Shown: positions 12,944 to 24,339 of the stretch, piece by piece
Position numbering within the stretch: position 1 is the stretch's first letter
Layout: every line of letters starts with the position of its first letter
DNA from: Nannobrachium achirus
Taxonomy: Eukaryota > Chordata > Actinopteri > Myctophiformes > Myctophidae
DNA length: 64,000 bases
Assembly (NCBI GenBank): GCA_963921795.1
Contig: OY997643.1
Location: forward strand, 14,502,043 to 14,566,042
Direction: 5' to 3'
Notes under the pieces: generated by a model
Told to the model about the DNA's origin: nothing
Databases searched by the model: none
What the model saw: the letters and a program-made list of their open reading frames with translations, nothing else
Position numbers and translations under genes: made by a program

Positions 12944-13354
12944 CAGGGGTCTTCATCGTTTTCAGGCCAAGGACCCCTTAGTTGAGAGAGAGATGAAGCA
13001 GGGACCCCCACAACCTTTTCATAGATTCCATATAGTTTCATTCTTTGACAGCACAATCATCAGTGTATGTTGGATTCATGTCAATTTGTGTTTTCAGATA
13101 TTTAACCACTTGAACCGTCAATACTTAATATACTTGATCTTTTACTCTGTACTTAGTCTGCTCTTTTCCCCCTGTACACCAAAGCTCTTTGCCTAAAATA
13201 GCAGATTTTTTCAGAATATGGACGCAAAGGAGAAAAAACGTTTCTATCACTCAAAGATTTGGAGGATGCCTGTAGTAACTCTGGGGGTTACTACTACTAC
13301 ACTACTACTACTACTACCCCTATAGGGGTCCGGGACCCCTGTCGAAGACCCCTG
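12944..13354. mobile_element. hAT-type MITE, CAGGGGTCTTC termini
   Basis: TIR CAGGGGTCTTC/GAAGACCCCTG with target duplication CTATAATT/CTCTAATT (7 of 8). It includes a relic AAAATAGCAGAT arm near 13195 and an ACT triplet run. Same family as 5015-5428. Confidence 0.88.
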
Positions 13355-14359
13355 CTCTAATTGTCTCCGCGAGGCCGGAGGCGTGGCCGAGACTATGTTT
13401 TGCACCCTGTCCGTCCGTCTGCGTGGTCCGTCCGTCTGCGAGCAGCTAATCTCTGGCACCGTTGGCCCGATCTTGGTGAAACTGTGCACACACTATTCCC
13501 GGGATGCCAGTGCAGTACCTCTGCCCCATTTTCTTTTTCCGATCGGCCTGTTATAGCACCGCCAGGAGGCCTTTTTTAAATATTACTCCTACAGATTTAG
13601 TCCAAACATGACGCATACTGTATAACCTGTTTGTGTGTGTGTGCATGCATGCCCGTCCCGGGGATAACTTAGGCACCGTCCGACCGGATATGTTGTGCTG
13701 TGAATTCACAAATGTCTGCCTATGTGTGTGTGTGTGTGTCTGTCTGTCTGTCTGTCAGTCTGGCTGTCTGTGTCCACAGGCATCCACAGGCATCAAATGT
13801 GACGAGTTGCTTATCTTTTTCCTTGAAGAAAATGTGAACATTTCTGAAAGCGTTTGAATATGTTCTGCCTATAATGACATGCCCGGAACAGGGGCTGCAT
13901 GGGTTGAAAGCGGTTTAAAAACCTTGAAACGTCTTGAGAGAGAGAGAGGGCATCATAATCGTAGTTGTGAGGTGACCTGGGGGTCATTCCGCTGAGCCCA
14001 GGATCAAAGCAGCGTGCCGTGCCGCTCCGAGCATCACTTGTTGAGTACAAAGGCCTGCGCTGTCAGGGTGATCCCCGCACCGCAGCGCACCACCGTATCG
14101 CTGATCCTCAACCCGCACATCAAACGCCACGGCACTCTGCTCTGAACTAACCTCACTGCCTCACATGAAAGACCCTAAACACTCATTGCTTCTGAGTCAG
14201 ACACAAGTTTGTTTGATGCAACGCTGCCGCTGATTTTCAACCAGGCAGTGTGCATGCATGGGGCGATATAGCAGTGTGCAGACGCACGTGTTGACATATC
14301 AAGAGATTTAAAAAGGCCCTCACGTTTTAGTGATTTTACCAATTTTGTTGCATGCAATT

Positions 14360-14514
14360 GGCTAAATATGTCTTTTTAGACACAATAAGCCCATTCCCAA
14401 GATGCACCGCAATCTTTCATGGGCAGATGTGACTCATGGGGGCTGGTGTAAATAGTAAAACAAAGAAATAGCCGACTTATATTGTGTCTAAAAAGACATA
14501 TTTAGCCACTTGTA
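14360..14514. repeat. MITE with TGGCTAAATATGTC termini
   Basis: GGCTAAATATGTCTTTTTAG at the left is inverted at the right (CTAAAAAGACATATTTAGCC), about 155 bp end to end. Confidence 0.85.
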
Positions 14515-15112
14515 CACATGCCCCCACCCACTGAAATAAAAATAATAAAATCGCTAAAACAATAGAAAGCAGTAAATTAACGCATTTTAACACTCTTCTT
14601 TTCTCTAATTACAATCTAAAATATGAACCCTTGTAAAAAACCAAAGTTGTCCTTTAAATTCAGGTGAAGTGCACTGGTAGAATGGTAACCTATATGTTTT
14701 AAATTCAGGTGAAGTGCACTGGTAGAATGGTAGCCTACGTTATGTTTTAAATTCAGATGAAGTGCTCACTGGTAGAATGGTAGGCTCCATTAGGCAGCAG
14801 TGAAGCCTGGAGTGTGGGCTCCATCTCTGGGCTGATCTGCAGCACATGGCTGCCTGTCAACCACTTTTACTCTGGGATGCAATACTTCATACTGACCATG
14901 AACCGGGGCTGCACAACGATATATCGACAATGTGTCATCATTGTAATATCAACACGCACACATAGACATATCGCAAAAGCACCATACATAATCACATTTC
15001 AACAATCAAGGTATAATATCATTGTTGTCGGGTGGAAATTTAACCTTGTACTGTATGTCCAAAACCATTCGTTTTGCATTTAGCATTTTAAAAATGATAG
15101 TTTAAAAAATGT
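14515..15112. repeat. Three short tandem near-repeats, otherwise nothing recognised
   Basis: AATTCAGGTGAAGTGCACTG GTAGAATGGTA recurs three times at about 14658, 14702 and 14751. The rest shows no recognised feature. Confidence 0.6.
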
Positions 15113-15201
15113 AAACTAGTGAAAATAGACGATCTACAAGCACACAACGCCTCGCACCGCGAGGCGTTGTGTGCTTGTAGATCTGCTGTTTTCACTAGTT
15201 T
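15113..15201. repeat. Longest near-perfect palindrome of the AAAATAGC family
   Basis: 89 bases. The arms extend into flanking AAACTAGTGAAAA/TTTTCACTAGTTT. Inner arms ACAACGCCTCGC and GCGAGGCGTTGT pair perfectly. The hairpin is long enough to be pri-miRNA-like, but no conserved mature sequence is known to me. Confidence 0.92.
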
Positions 15202-15766
15202 TGTGCGACAGTCTTGTATGATGAAGCAGGTCTTTACTTTACGGGAAAAAAAACATACAAATATGAAACTTGGAGATACATACAGTACAAGGTTTCTGCC
15301 TGACTGTGACGATATATTTTTGTGTACATTAGAAGAAAGAGTGGAGCAGTGACAAACTGTATTGTTAAGTTGGTGGTGTATTTTGATTGTCAACAGCATC
15401 TGTAGCCAGGTTACATTTTTTCAGTAAAACCATGGAATGGAAATATGATACATTTATTTCTCCTTCTTCTTTTCAGTGTTGTTTATGTTGTCTTGGTTCT
15501 ATGTCAGCAACAAACCTATAAGTGCAGGAAGACATTCAAACTTTATGCTTTGTATTTGTATTTGGGATTAGTATTTGTGTACTAATCCCAACTCATATTG
15601 TCATTGCAATTTTGTGTTATCGCATATCACAGGTTTTGCAGATATCGTGCAGCCCTACCATGAACCCACATGAGCTTTGTGCGGTCAGTGATTGTGCATT
15701 CTTCAATGCAAGAAGGGATGCACGATTAATCAATCATCGTATTGGTTTTCGAACGATAGCAGACCT

Positions 15767-15917
15767 AAAGGCCCATTCCCACTGGGCCAGATAACAGATA
15801 AAAAAGTCTCTTTCACCAGATATTTTTCCATTCAAAGTGGATGGTAGATACAGATAAAACAAATATCTACTACAGATATTTGCCACAGATACTTTTATCT
15901 GTGGGAATGGGCCTTAA
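15767..15917. repeat. MITE with AAGGCCCATTCCCAC termini
   Basis: AAGGCCCATTCCCACTGG at the left against CTGTGGGAATGGGCCTT at the right, with internal CAGATA repeats in both orientations. Confidence 0.85.
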
Positions 15918-16316
15918 AAATGCAACATCGATATCGTACAGTTATCAAAATAACCTATTGTTTTTTTTTTGTTTTTTTTTATACAATATTTTGTTTGTTT
16001 GAATGTGAAGCTGAAAAAGCCTTTTGTGACGAATCAATCTGCTTTCTGGGGAAGCTTTCAAAATGTTCTGTAAATATACTATATACCAGTAAGACTCCCT
16101 AATCGGGAGATAAGCGACCGTTGGTCGCTTATCTCCACAAACAATATGTCAAAATCGTCTAGGAAGGATGGTGTGAGTCATGCTGGCAGTATGACATCAC
16201 ACCGTACACAAATGACCCTTATATAAGACCGGCATTATCTACCGACAGATTAGTAACAAGATGTCAAAATCGTTGAAGGTTGAATCTCCAGATATGGAGA
16301 TAACCAACACATCCCT

Positions 16317-16746
16317 CCATATATGGAGATAACCGACGAATCTCACTAAGTCTGACCTCACAAGCCCCATATTTGGACACGAACAACATATAACTCCATA
16401 TATAGAGTCATATATGATACTACTGATTGCGACTTTTATGCCCAATTGCCCATATATGGAGATATCATCAGCCATGCCCTTTTATGCCCATATATGGAGA
16501 TATCATCTGTCTGTCACTTCTATGTCCAAATATGGAGTTCTGTGTCAGCCATTCCCACATATTTCAAATTAGTGACATACTACAAGGGGACAAATACTCA
16601 TATTTGTTGATTATTTTGGTTTCTATGGTTACCAGATAAAGATATTTCACTTTGCACAATTTGTTGATCTTTAGTTGCTATGGTTACTTGATAAAGGCCT
16701 TTCACTCGTTTGTTGATATTTTGCCACACATGATCTCCAAATTTGG
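16317..16746. promoter_or_regulatory. Cluster of six perfect CArG-box sequences
   Basis: CC(A/T)6GG occurs at 16317-16326, 16367-16376, 16450-16459, 16488-16497, 16526-16535 and 16737-16746. Most are followed by AGAT and lie in an irregular repeat of CCATATATGGAGAT. CArG boxes are the known SRF binding site; use here is only inference, and a decayed minisatellite explains the spacing equally well. A further copy lies at 20838-20847. Confidence 0.6.
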
Positions 16747-16856
16747 GCATGGTGCACAGTCACAGTGACATCATAGCTAGTGACATCACCAGCAGCGAAG
16801 CTAGCAGTGTGATTGCGGAGATATGAGCAGGGCAAAGGTGTGACGTGTGACGTGTG

Positions 16857-16902
16857 ACCAACCGACCGACCGACCGACGGACGGACGGACGGACGGACGG
16901 CC
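16857..16902. repeat. (CCGA)n/(CGGA)n tract
   Basis: ACCGACCGACCGACC followed by GGACGGACGGACGG. It is the tail of a GGCGCTA-type repeat, as also at 24905-24950. Confidence 0.8.
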
Positions 16903-17762
16903 GGTGGAGGTTTTCATAGTAAACTGCTCCCTGACGGTCGCAACTACATTTACTGTATGTTGTTTGAGTTAATATGAGCATCAGTAGGCCTAATGAATCT
17001 GATAATAAAGTCTACATATGTACCCATAATCACAGCTACTGTATAACAGATGTAAGTTCAAACAAGATTGCAAACATCTCTGTGATGTAATGTTTTTTTG
17101 GTATAATTGTCTTTCAGCTTCCATGTACGTTTCCACATCCACTGTATAATTATGAGGAGCTTTAGGAGCCATAATGGTTGAAATGAGGGGGATTTTTTTC
17201 CATTGTTCGCCTGCCGTATCCAAGACAAATGCTTGATCACCTTACAACGGCATTTACATAATTGCTGCTGTGACAACGAAGAATGAATTAAAACCCAGAC
17301 GTGATTCATCCAAGGCAAGAACATTCCTGGACATGGGAAGTATGACTAACAGTGCTGGAAGAAGACCTCCAATTAAATGTAGCAATAGGCCTACTACATG
17401 TAGAAATACTCTCCTATATGAAACATTTTTTCTTTTTACAAAAAGTACTGGCATCAACAGGAATGCTCCATTTCTCAGTTGTTGTTTGTTTTTTCGTCAA
17501 AGGTTTTAAGAATTGGTGAAACTCTTTTGAAAATGGCCATTCCACTCAGAACGTGTCACATTGCGACACGTTGAGCTTGTAAATATGCTATTTTCGAATA
17601 GATAAAGAATAAAATATGTCAATAATAATCTAAATAACCTATACTTGAGTAAATGTATTTAGTTCCTTTCCTTCCTCTGAGTATAGTGTACAGGTGCGTA
17701 ATATAACGCAATAAACAGCACAGAGCATCCTACGCAAACAGAAGCGCTTTGATACTGTAGTG

Positions 17763-18027
17763 CAGTGGTTCTCAACCTGTGGGTCCCCAAATTATTTTGC
17801 CTCTAATATTTGGCCAGATTCTCAAATATTAGAGGCAGGCATTGTGAAAATAGCAGCTCACAACGCCTCGCAATGCAAGGCGTTGTAGCATGGAGATCTG
17901 CTATTTTCACAATAGAACCGTGTTATACAAAATGTAATGCCTCAGCTCTTAGTGCTCGTCAGGGGGGGGGGGGGGTTAAAATATGATTATTTTGGCCGTT
18001 GCGGCCTGAAAAGGTTGAGAACCACTG
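17763..18027. mobile_element. hAT-type MITE, CAGTGGTTCTCAACC termini, carrying a palindrome
   Basis: TIR CAGTGGTTCTCAACCT/AAGGTTGAGAACCACTG with a perfect 8-bp duplication CTGTAGTG (17755-17762, 18028-18035). The AAAATAGC-family palindrome occupies 17841-17913. Confidence 0.92.
17841..17913. repeat. AAAATAGC-family palindrome inside a hAT MITE
   Basis: ATTGTGAAAATAGCAG at the left and its complement at the right. The inner part CAACGCCTCGCAATGCAAGG is partly rearranged. Confidence 0.85.
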
Positions 18028-18367
18028 CTGTAGTGTACATCAACCATTATAAGAGGGATGAGACAGAGAGGTATCTGTGTGTGATCACAGTATGATGTCT
18101 CACAGTAAATTGGTGTCTGTGTGAGGTCTCATAGTAACATGTTAGATGTGTCTCAAAGTCACCGAATGATCAAAGTTCATCATCCGTAATGAGAGGCAAC
18201 AGTTTAAGCACACAACAAGGACTTGTACCCCACACACAAACTGATTTGGGAGAGTGAGCTTTGAACCACATGCCTTCACATGTGCTGCAGGAAATAGCAG
18301 ATCAACAACAAAAGTAATGTTACCATCTACTACACTATGGTGATCATCAGGAATAGCTAGAGAGCGC

Positions 18368-18368
<1 letters not shown>

Positions 18369-18420
<52 letters not shown>

Positions 18421-18421
18421 G
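18369..18421. repeat. (CAGA)n microsatellite
   Basis: Thirteen uninterrupted CAGA units. Confidence 0.97.
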
Positions 18422-18578
18422 TATAGACCATTGAGGAATGTACATGCATGTGGATGTGTAACGTTCAGACACGTTACGCAATATAGTCTATATTGTGCAA
18501 GTGAACATTCTTTTATCCGCATCTTAGATTGCTGCTATCTGACGCCCTCTACTGTAGCACTGACTGATACATATCACT

Positions 18579-18700
18579 AGTGGTGGAAAGTAACTAAGTA
18601 GATGTACTGCACTTAAGTAAATCTTTGCGGCATTTGCACCTTACTTGAGTATTTCCAATTTCCAATACCTTTACTTCTACTCCACTACATCTCAGATCTC
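18579..18700. mobile_element. Truncated CAGTGGTGGAAA-family hAT element
   Basis: AGTGGTGGAAAGTAACTAAG start, then TACTTGAGTATTT and TACTTCTACTCCACTACATC, which are the body motifs of the family. No right end was found before the LINE fragment. Confidence 0.7.
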
Positions 18701-18710
18701 GGCTTAGTCT

Positions 18711-19190
18711 ATTTACAAGTCTCGAGTAGCAGCCGACTGAAGGTGACTTTTCAGACCAATTTTGAAGGAGGCTAGGGATTTGCACTCCTTTAAGGCCTGT
18801 GGGAGGGCGTTCCACATGTTGGTGGTATAGCTGGAGAACGAATTAGAGCCTTTTATAGTTTATCGGTTGAACATGATTAGTGGAGCTGCCTCTGGTGTTA
18901 TGATCGTGGACATCCTTGACCTTTAGGAACATGGGTATCTTGGAGGTGTAGTGTATCTTGTACACCAGGCCCATTGCAAGATGCTGTACTCTGTCAGCTA
19001 CTTTGAGCCACCCCACGCTTTCATGGTGATGAGCGGTAAGGTGGGCCCAAGGAGGAAGACCAAGCACAACCCTAATCAGTTTGTTCTGGGCTGTTTGGAG
19101 CTTTAACTTTAAGGCTCCGCGTCCGCGATACCAAACCATGTGAGTGACTGTCCCCACCACTGCATATTCAGCCGATTCCCCCATTGTCAT
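18711..19190 (-). pseudogene. Non-LTR retrotransposon fragment (C-terminal reverse-transcriptase region)
   Basis: Minus-strand frame with LQTAQNKLIRVVLGLPPWAH, WLKVADRVQHLAMGLVYKI and, after a frameshift near 18845, MWNALPQALKECKSLASFK and a stop. This is the C-terminal part of fish LINE polymerases that follows the RT fingers-palm-thumb. 5'-truncated and frameshifted, so not functional. Confidence 0.75.
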
Positions 19191-19597
19191 CCCTTAGTAT
19201 GGCTTTAGGGAGAACTCCACTAACGCTATGGACCAGAGCTAGGCATTCCTCTGACATTGTGGCTCTGACACTGCGTAAAAACCATCCCTTTGCTAATCAC
19301 CCACACCTATTTATGCCCTTAGCTCCCAATCAAGCCTGGAAGAGGCGTGGCCACAAATCATCTAATTAACCATTAATCTATCAAACGAATACAACTAATA
19401 ATGCCAAATAAAATCACACAAATAGGCCTAATAATGAAAATAAACAATAATCTAAAATACAAAAACACTACAATGGCTTCTACAAAAGTAATAAAACCAA
19501 GCCTAGTTGCTTCTATTGGGCTTATTTTCTTAGACCTGGCCGCTTGTTTCTTTGGCAAAAGCTGGAAAACACAATTCCTTGTTCACTTCGGGACCGT

Positions 19598-19765
19598 ACC
19601 TATGTTTCCCAGGTTCTATGTTCCCCAGGTTCTATGTTCCCTATCACTTACCCCCACAAAAAAGGTTCTATGTTCCCCGCTTACCCAAAAAAAGCTCTTA
19701 TGTTCCCCAGGTTCTGTGTTCCCCACTTACCCCCTCAACAAAAGGTTCTATATTCCCCGCTCACT
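19598..19765. repeat. GGTTCTATGTTCCCC minisatellite-like repeat
   Basis: Six or seven copies of (CA)GGTTCTATGTTCCCC separated by 0-15 bases of TTACCCCCACAAAAAA type sequence, followed by TTAGGACTAATGAGAT repeats. The frames here are artefacts. Confidence 0.85.
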
Positions 19766-19892
19766 AATGAGATTTAGGACTAATGAGATGTAGGACTTAT
19801 GTGCAGTGCACTGCACTTGGCACCGCTGAGAGCACAGCAGTCAAAGAATTTGCAGTGCATGTCCGTCGTCCTTCCTTGGTCAAGATTTCTCT

Positions 19893-20250
19893 AGTCATGT
19901 TTCCATAAACTTATTCGAAAATAGGAAGCAAATTATCAGAAATGCGCATTAAGACAAAGCGAATTTAGTCTGTTCTCATTTGCGGGTGTCATTCGAATTA
20001 GTGTAACGATCCCTACCTCCTTGCCCCCACCGTTGTGCTTAGGGTCCGCCAGGTCGGCTAATGCTAATACAATGGACCAGAACGTCATAATTTATTCGCA
20101 TTTATTGGCTGACCCGTCCAAGCGGATAAAAGTTTTTGCGGATAATGAAAGTTTATTCGAATTTTGAAGTGTTTCCATAAAAAGATTTTTGCGCAAAACC
20201 CTTCATGCGCAATTGCGCATTAACAGGCTTTATGGAAACTCAACTATAGT
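19893..20250. repeat. MITE with TTTCCATAAA termini
   Basis: AGTCATGTTTCCATAAACTT at the left and TTTATGGAAACTCAACTA at the right form an imperfect TIR. Internal ATTCGAAA and GCGCATT motifs recur in both orientations. Confidence 0.65.
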
Positions 20251-21060
20251 CATACACACAAAATGTTTATAAATACCCTGTGTCAGTTATGTTTTATCAC
20301 CAAAAAAGGAAACTTGGCGTCTAAAGATGGCATCTTTTGTAACATAAGATAGTGCTGAGGTTCAGTTGTGGTAGATCAGCTCAATTGATGTCCAGCACAC
20401 CTGAAACTCTGATCAGTTTGGCTGTGTCTCAAAGTGTACAGATCTCCTCTGCCCTTTTCCTCCTCACGTGTGCTTTGAAGAGCCTTTGCTTGTAAGTTTA
20501 CTTGCAATTATGCTCGCCTGCACGCAATATTTATCGTCAATTACCGGTAATGTCCGCCGACACCATGTCTCATATGCATATGTATATTATGTTGACGTGT
20601 TTCTTTTTTGCCATTTTTTAAATCTTTAGTTAAGTCTAAATAGTCAAATTAGCTGGTACTCCTGCGGTCGCTACTCGACCTTAGGGAGTGTTACTTTTTC
20701 TATGGGTTTGTCTGTGGTTCTATGGGTTTGTCGCTCTGACATCATGCTCTGATGTCACTGTGATGTCATTCGAACCACTCCTAACAGAATGGGTTGCTGC
20801 TCTGACATCACGCTCTGGCTTGATGTCCCTTTTGGGCCCATATATGGAGATCGCTGATGTCATCACGAGTCACACTTGCAAATTAATTATGTTCTTGTCC
20901 TGAGGCTTCTGACTAGTGGATAGTAAGGAGCATCTCATTGTATTCACTGGGGAGGAAAGTATACTGTGATACCAAACAATGCTGTGTAGATGAACACCAC
21001 GCATATGCACACACACGCAGGCACACACATAGTTTACATTGCCAAAGCAAGTGTCAAAAT
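20251..21060. other. No gene recognised
   Basis: Contains only a short TGACATCA/TGATGTCA-rich stretch at 20740-20870 and one CArG-type CCATATATGG at 20838-20847. Confidence 0.4.
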
Positions 21061-21061
21061 A

Positions 21062-21112
21062 AAACACACACACACGCACGCACGCGTGCACGCACGCACG
21101 CGTGCGCACACA

Positions 21113-21192
<80 letters not shown>
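21062..21192. repeat. (CA)n/(CGCA)n microsatellite
   Basis: Interrupted CACG/CGCA units followed by about 35 CA units. Confidence 0.97.
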
Positions 21193-21194
<2 letters not shown>

Positions 21195-21405
21195 ATGTAG
21201 AGTAATGCACACCAAGATGCAGACAGGGAGAATACATGGCATGCTCTCACACACAGACCATGTGTTGTGTTCTTCATTCAGAATGAAAGAGGAGGGACAG
21301 GAATACTGAAAGAGAGGTTTTCTACCTCTAGTGAAGCACAACACTGCCATCTGGTGTCCAGACATGTGCAATGACTGAGAGGACATCAGTCCTAGTGGCC
21401 AAATG

Positions 21406-21843
21406 CAGTGGTTCTCAACCTGTGGGTCGGGGGGTCCCCACATTATTTTGGAGGGTCCCCAGATGATTAACTTAATGTGCAACATTGTTTTCTTTCTCAA
21501 CAGTAAACAAACCAGCATAACGTTTAAGTGTATAGACTATAGAGGGTATCTGCACATTTCTAAAGTGACAATTTAAGAACGTAATACTTCTAAAATAACA
21601 AATTTAACATTGACCAATAAATTGTCAAATATTAGAGGCAGACATTGTGAAAATAGCAGATCTACATGCTCACAACGCCTTGCAACACGAGGTGCTGTGT
21701 GCATGTATCTGCTATTTTCACTATAGACGTTATACAAAATGCAATGCTTCAACTCTTAATGCTCATAGGGTGGTGGTGGTTAATATATGATTGATTATTG
21801 ATTATTTGGGGGGTCGCGGCCTGAAAAAGGTTGAGAACCACTG
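21406..21843. mobile_element. hAT-type MITE inserted in a tRNA-Arg-like sequence
   Basis: TIR CAGTGGTTCTCAACCTG/GGTTGAGAACCACTG. The target duplication GCCAAATG (21398-21405)/GCCTAATG (21844-21851) lies in a TGGCCTAATGGATA motif, the D-arm of tRNA-Arg. A palindrome copy sits at 21646-21722. Confidence 0.88.
21646..21722. repeat. AAAATAGC-family palindrome inside a hAT MITE
   Basis: TGTGAAAATAGCAGATCTAC left arm, TGTATCTGCTATTTTCA right arm. The inner part CACAACGCC/GGTGCTGTG is imperfect. Confidence 0.8.
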
Positions 21844-21884
21844 GCCTAATGGATACTTGTGTTCAAATCCCATCTGGAGTGTAA
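21844..21884 (+). pseudogene. tRNA-Arg-like remnant
   Basis: GCCTAATGGATAC joined directly to TTGTGTTCAAATCCCATCTG. The head and B box of a tRNA-Arg(CCT)-like gene are present but the anticodon arm is deleted. Confidence 0.5.
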
Positions 21885-21956
21885 AGCAGAGTGGTGCAGC
21901 GGAAGCGTGCTGGGCCCTTAACCCAGAGGTCGAGGGTTTGAAACCATCCTCTTGCT
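21885..21956 (+). pseudogene. Initiator tRNA-Met-like sequence with altered anticodon
   Basis: 72 bases collinear with vertebrate initiator tRNA-Met: AGCAGAGTGGTGCAGCGGAA head, GCTGGGCCCTTAACCCAG anticodon arm and CGAGGGTTTGAAACCATCCT T-arm. The anticodon position reads CTT instead of CAT, and the T-loop and 3' acceptor strand carry changes (CTTGCT for CTGCT), so it is most likely a pseudogene. Confidence 0.75.
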
Positions 21957-22384
21957 GCTGATTGATTGAAGACTTTATTAGAAGTTTGCAAAGGAAAATG
22001 TACTGTTTTCATGATGGTACAGTTCACTGGTACAATTGGTCTACTAAAAGGAGAAACTAGAAAAGGCTACGCTTATTTCCATGGGAAACCATTGAAGTAT
22101 CTCATATAAAAATATAAAATATGATAAGCCTGTTGTCCTACAACCGCTTCCTCCTTTTAAAGATTCGTCATCACAATTCACAACATCATCCTGCAGTCAT
22201 TTCATCATCCTGGCAAATCCCATGCAGTGTCATTTTTCTGAAGAGAACTGTGCTTGCACGTGCTGAGCTGGACTTTTGTCCACTATTTTATTTCCACACG
22301 TTTTCTGCTGTGAGTAGTCAGAAAACAACGACTCTCCTTTGTGAAATGGATCAATATCAAAGGACAGAAAATAGGGTATTGTGA

Positions 22385-22856
22385 GGTAGTGTAGCTGAGT
22401 GATCTACTGTAGGGCAGTGGTTCTCAACCTTTTCAGGCCGCGACCACCCAAATAATCCTATTTTAACTGGGGCATGAGGGCTTGAGGCATTACATTTTTT
22501 ATAACACGGTTCTATTGTGAAAATAGCAGATCTACATGCTCACAACGCCTTGCAACTTTGTGAGCATGTAGATTGGCTGCTGTTTGACAATTTGGCCAAT
22601 GTTCAATTTGTCACTTTAAATTCCTTAAATTGTCACTTTAGAAATGTGCATATGCCCTTAAACTTTATGTTGGTTTGTTTGCTGTTGAGTGAGAAAACAA
22701 TGCCTTCACATAAGTTAATCATCTGGGGACCCCCCCCAAAATAATGTGGGGGCCTCTCTGGGGGTCCAGTCCCACAGGTTGAGAACCACTGTTCTAGGGT
22801 GCTGGATTTAGGCTCCAGTCTCTATGGAGGCGTGGGTTCCAATCTCACCACTGCCA
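22385..22856 (+). pseudogene. tRNA-Leu(UAG)-like sequence split by a hAT MITE
   Basis: The 5' part GGTAGTGTAGCTGAGTGA (22385-22402) and 3' part GCTGGATTTAGGCTCCAGTC to CACCACTGCCA (22801-22856) correspond to tRNA-Leu with anticodon TAG. The acceptor strands GGTAGTG and CACTGCC still pair. The MITE at 22415-22791 lies in the D-loop. Confidence 0.75.
22415..22791. mobile_element. hAT-type MITE within tRNA-Leu-like sequence
   Basis: TIR CAGTGGTTCTCAACCT/GGTTGAGAACCACTG with duplication CTGTAGGG/TTCTAGGG (6 of 8). A palindrome copy is at 22512-22583. Same family as 17763-18027 and 21406-21843. Confidence 0.88.
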
Positions 22857-22904
22857 GTTCATTCAATGAATTGTATACATTCAAACTAGGTAGCTATTAC
22901 ATAT

Positions 22905-22945
22905 TGTGGCCTAATGGATAAAGCACAGGCCTCCACAATTCTTTG
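22905..22945 (+). pseudogene. tRNA-Arg(CCT)-like 5' half
   Basis: TGTGGCCTAATGGATAAAGC then ACAGGCCTCC matches the D-arm and anticodon stem start of tRNA-Arg(CCT), then homology stops. Confidence 0.5.
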
Positions 22946-24110
22946 GTTTGTGCCAAATGGGGTTTGTTTGTGCCAAATGAAAAATGTGACAAATCTATGT
23001 AAATATGTCAAACAGCTTTTGAACTTCCTCTTCTTAAAGGCTTGGTGTGCGTAAGGCCCGCCCCCACTCGACCATGATTGGAGGAAGGCCCCAATCGACC
23101 ATGATTGGAGGAAAACCTGTCACCCAACAGTTTTGGTGGAGCAACTGAAACTGCTTTTTTCTCCTCACAGGGTATAATATAAGGCTGAAGTCCAAATATG
23201 GACCAAACACTCTATAAGCAGGGGTCAGCAACCTGATGGAAATGTAGTGCCATGTTTTTATTTTCTAGATGTGCCATGTCAACATAAATTTGAATGAATC
23301 GAAAATGCAGACATATTTTGGGTAGATTTGGGTTGGGTGGATATCTCCATCTTTGTTGGTGATGAGTGTGTTAAACTTTTAATATCATCAACCTCAACTC
23401 TCAAGAACGGATTCTGTGCTGTGCAGGAACAAAACAGCAGTTCTCCTCCCTTTTTAATAGACCAAGTCAAGAGCTACATAGACTACATTATAACATTATA
23501 TCACACACTACATTATATCATTATATCACATTATAACTACATTAAAGTTAATATCAACCTCACACATTGTATAATTGAACAGACCAAGAGCTACATTAAC
23601 CACAAGCAACTTAGATGCTAGTTGCCCCATTGACAGATCATTCAAACATAAAGTCATAGTAGTTAGTTATTAAATGATGATAACCCCACCAATATATCAG
23701 GTACAGTTCATGGTTCCAAAAATTAACTTGTTTATAGTTATTTTCTTCTTTTTTTCAATACGTTGCTGCAAGCTAATATTTGTCAAAATCATTGACACAG
23801 CCCATATAGAATCACAGACAGCAATTACGTTATCTGTTTTAACACTGAAACTATGTGTCAGATTCATCTTTGTATCTAATTTTGAATCCTAACAGTGTTT
23901 TACATTAGCTTTGAGGGGACAGCCCTCAGAATACTGGCATTTTCCCAACTCCCCCATTCACATGAACACTATGCATGTTGTTTTCAGTTCCACCAGCAGT
24001 TGGCGCCAGATAACCTATTTTATTATTACATTTGCAAGTAGTAAATATCCTAGATACAATATACCGTAATATCATTACTACAAGAGACAAATTGTTGAAT
24101 AATCTAAGGA
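22946..24110. other. No gene recognised
   Basis: AT-rich sequence with a GGACCATGATTGGAGGAA duplication at 23070-23115. No supported exon. Confidence 0.4.
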
Positions 24111-24112
24111 GG

Positions 24113-24150
24113 AAAATAGCCGTTCTACAAGCTTGTAGATCGGCTATTTT
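24113..24150. repeat. Minimal AAAATAGC-family palindrome
   Basis: AAAATAGCCG(T/A)TCTACAAG around a central AAGCTT, with matching arms and no inner section. Note CCG in both arms where most copies have CAG. Confidence 0.9.
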
Positions 24151-24339
24151 TTTACAATATCTATCAGAGGAACTGAGTCAAACTAATTTTGTCTGACAAT
24201 AACCTGCATTCACTCAATGTTAGCATGTCCTAGTAATATTAACACACAGGAACGTTAGACTTTCATGAATCAATTTATTAAACAATAAAACATAAAATCA
24301 TACAATAACATATGGAAATGATCATACAATAACATGAAA

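Noticed and set aside
15113..15201. A miRNA gene
   Set aside because: The hairpin is miRNA-sized, but it is one of many copies of a repeat palindrome and I recognise no known mature miRNA in it.
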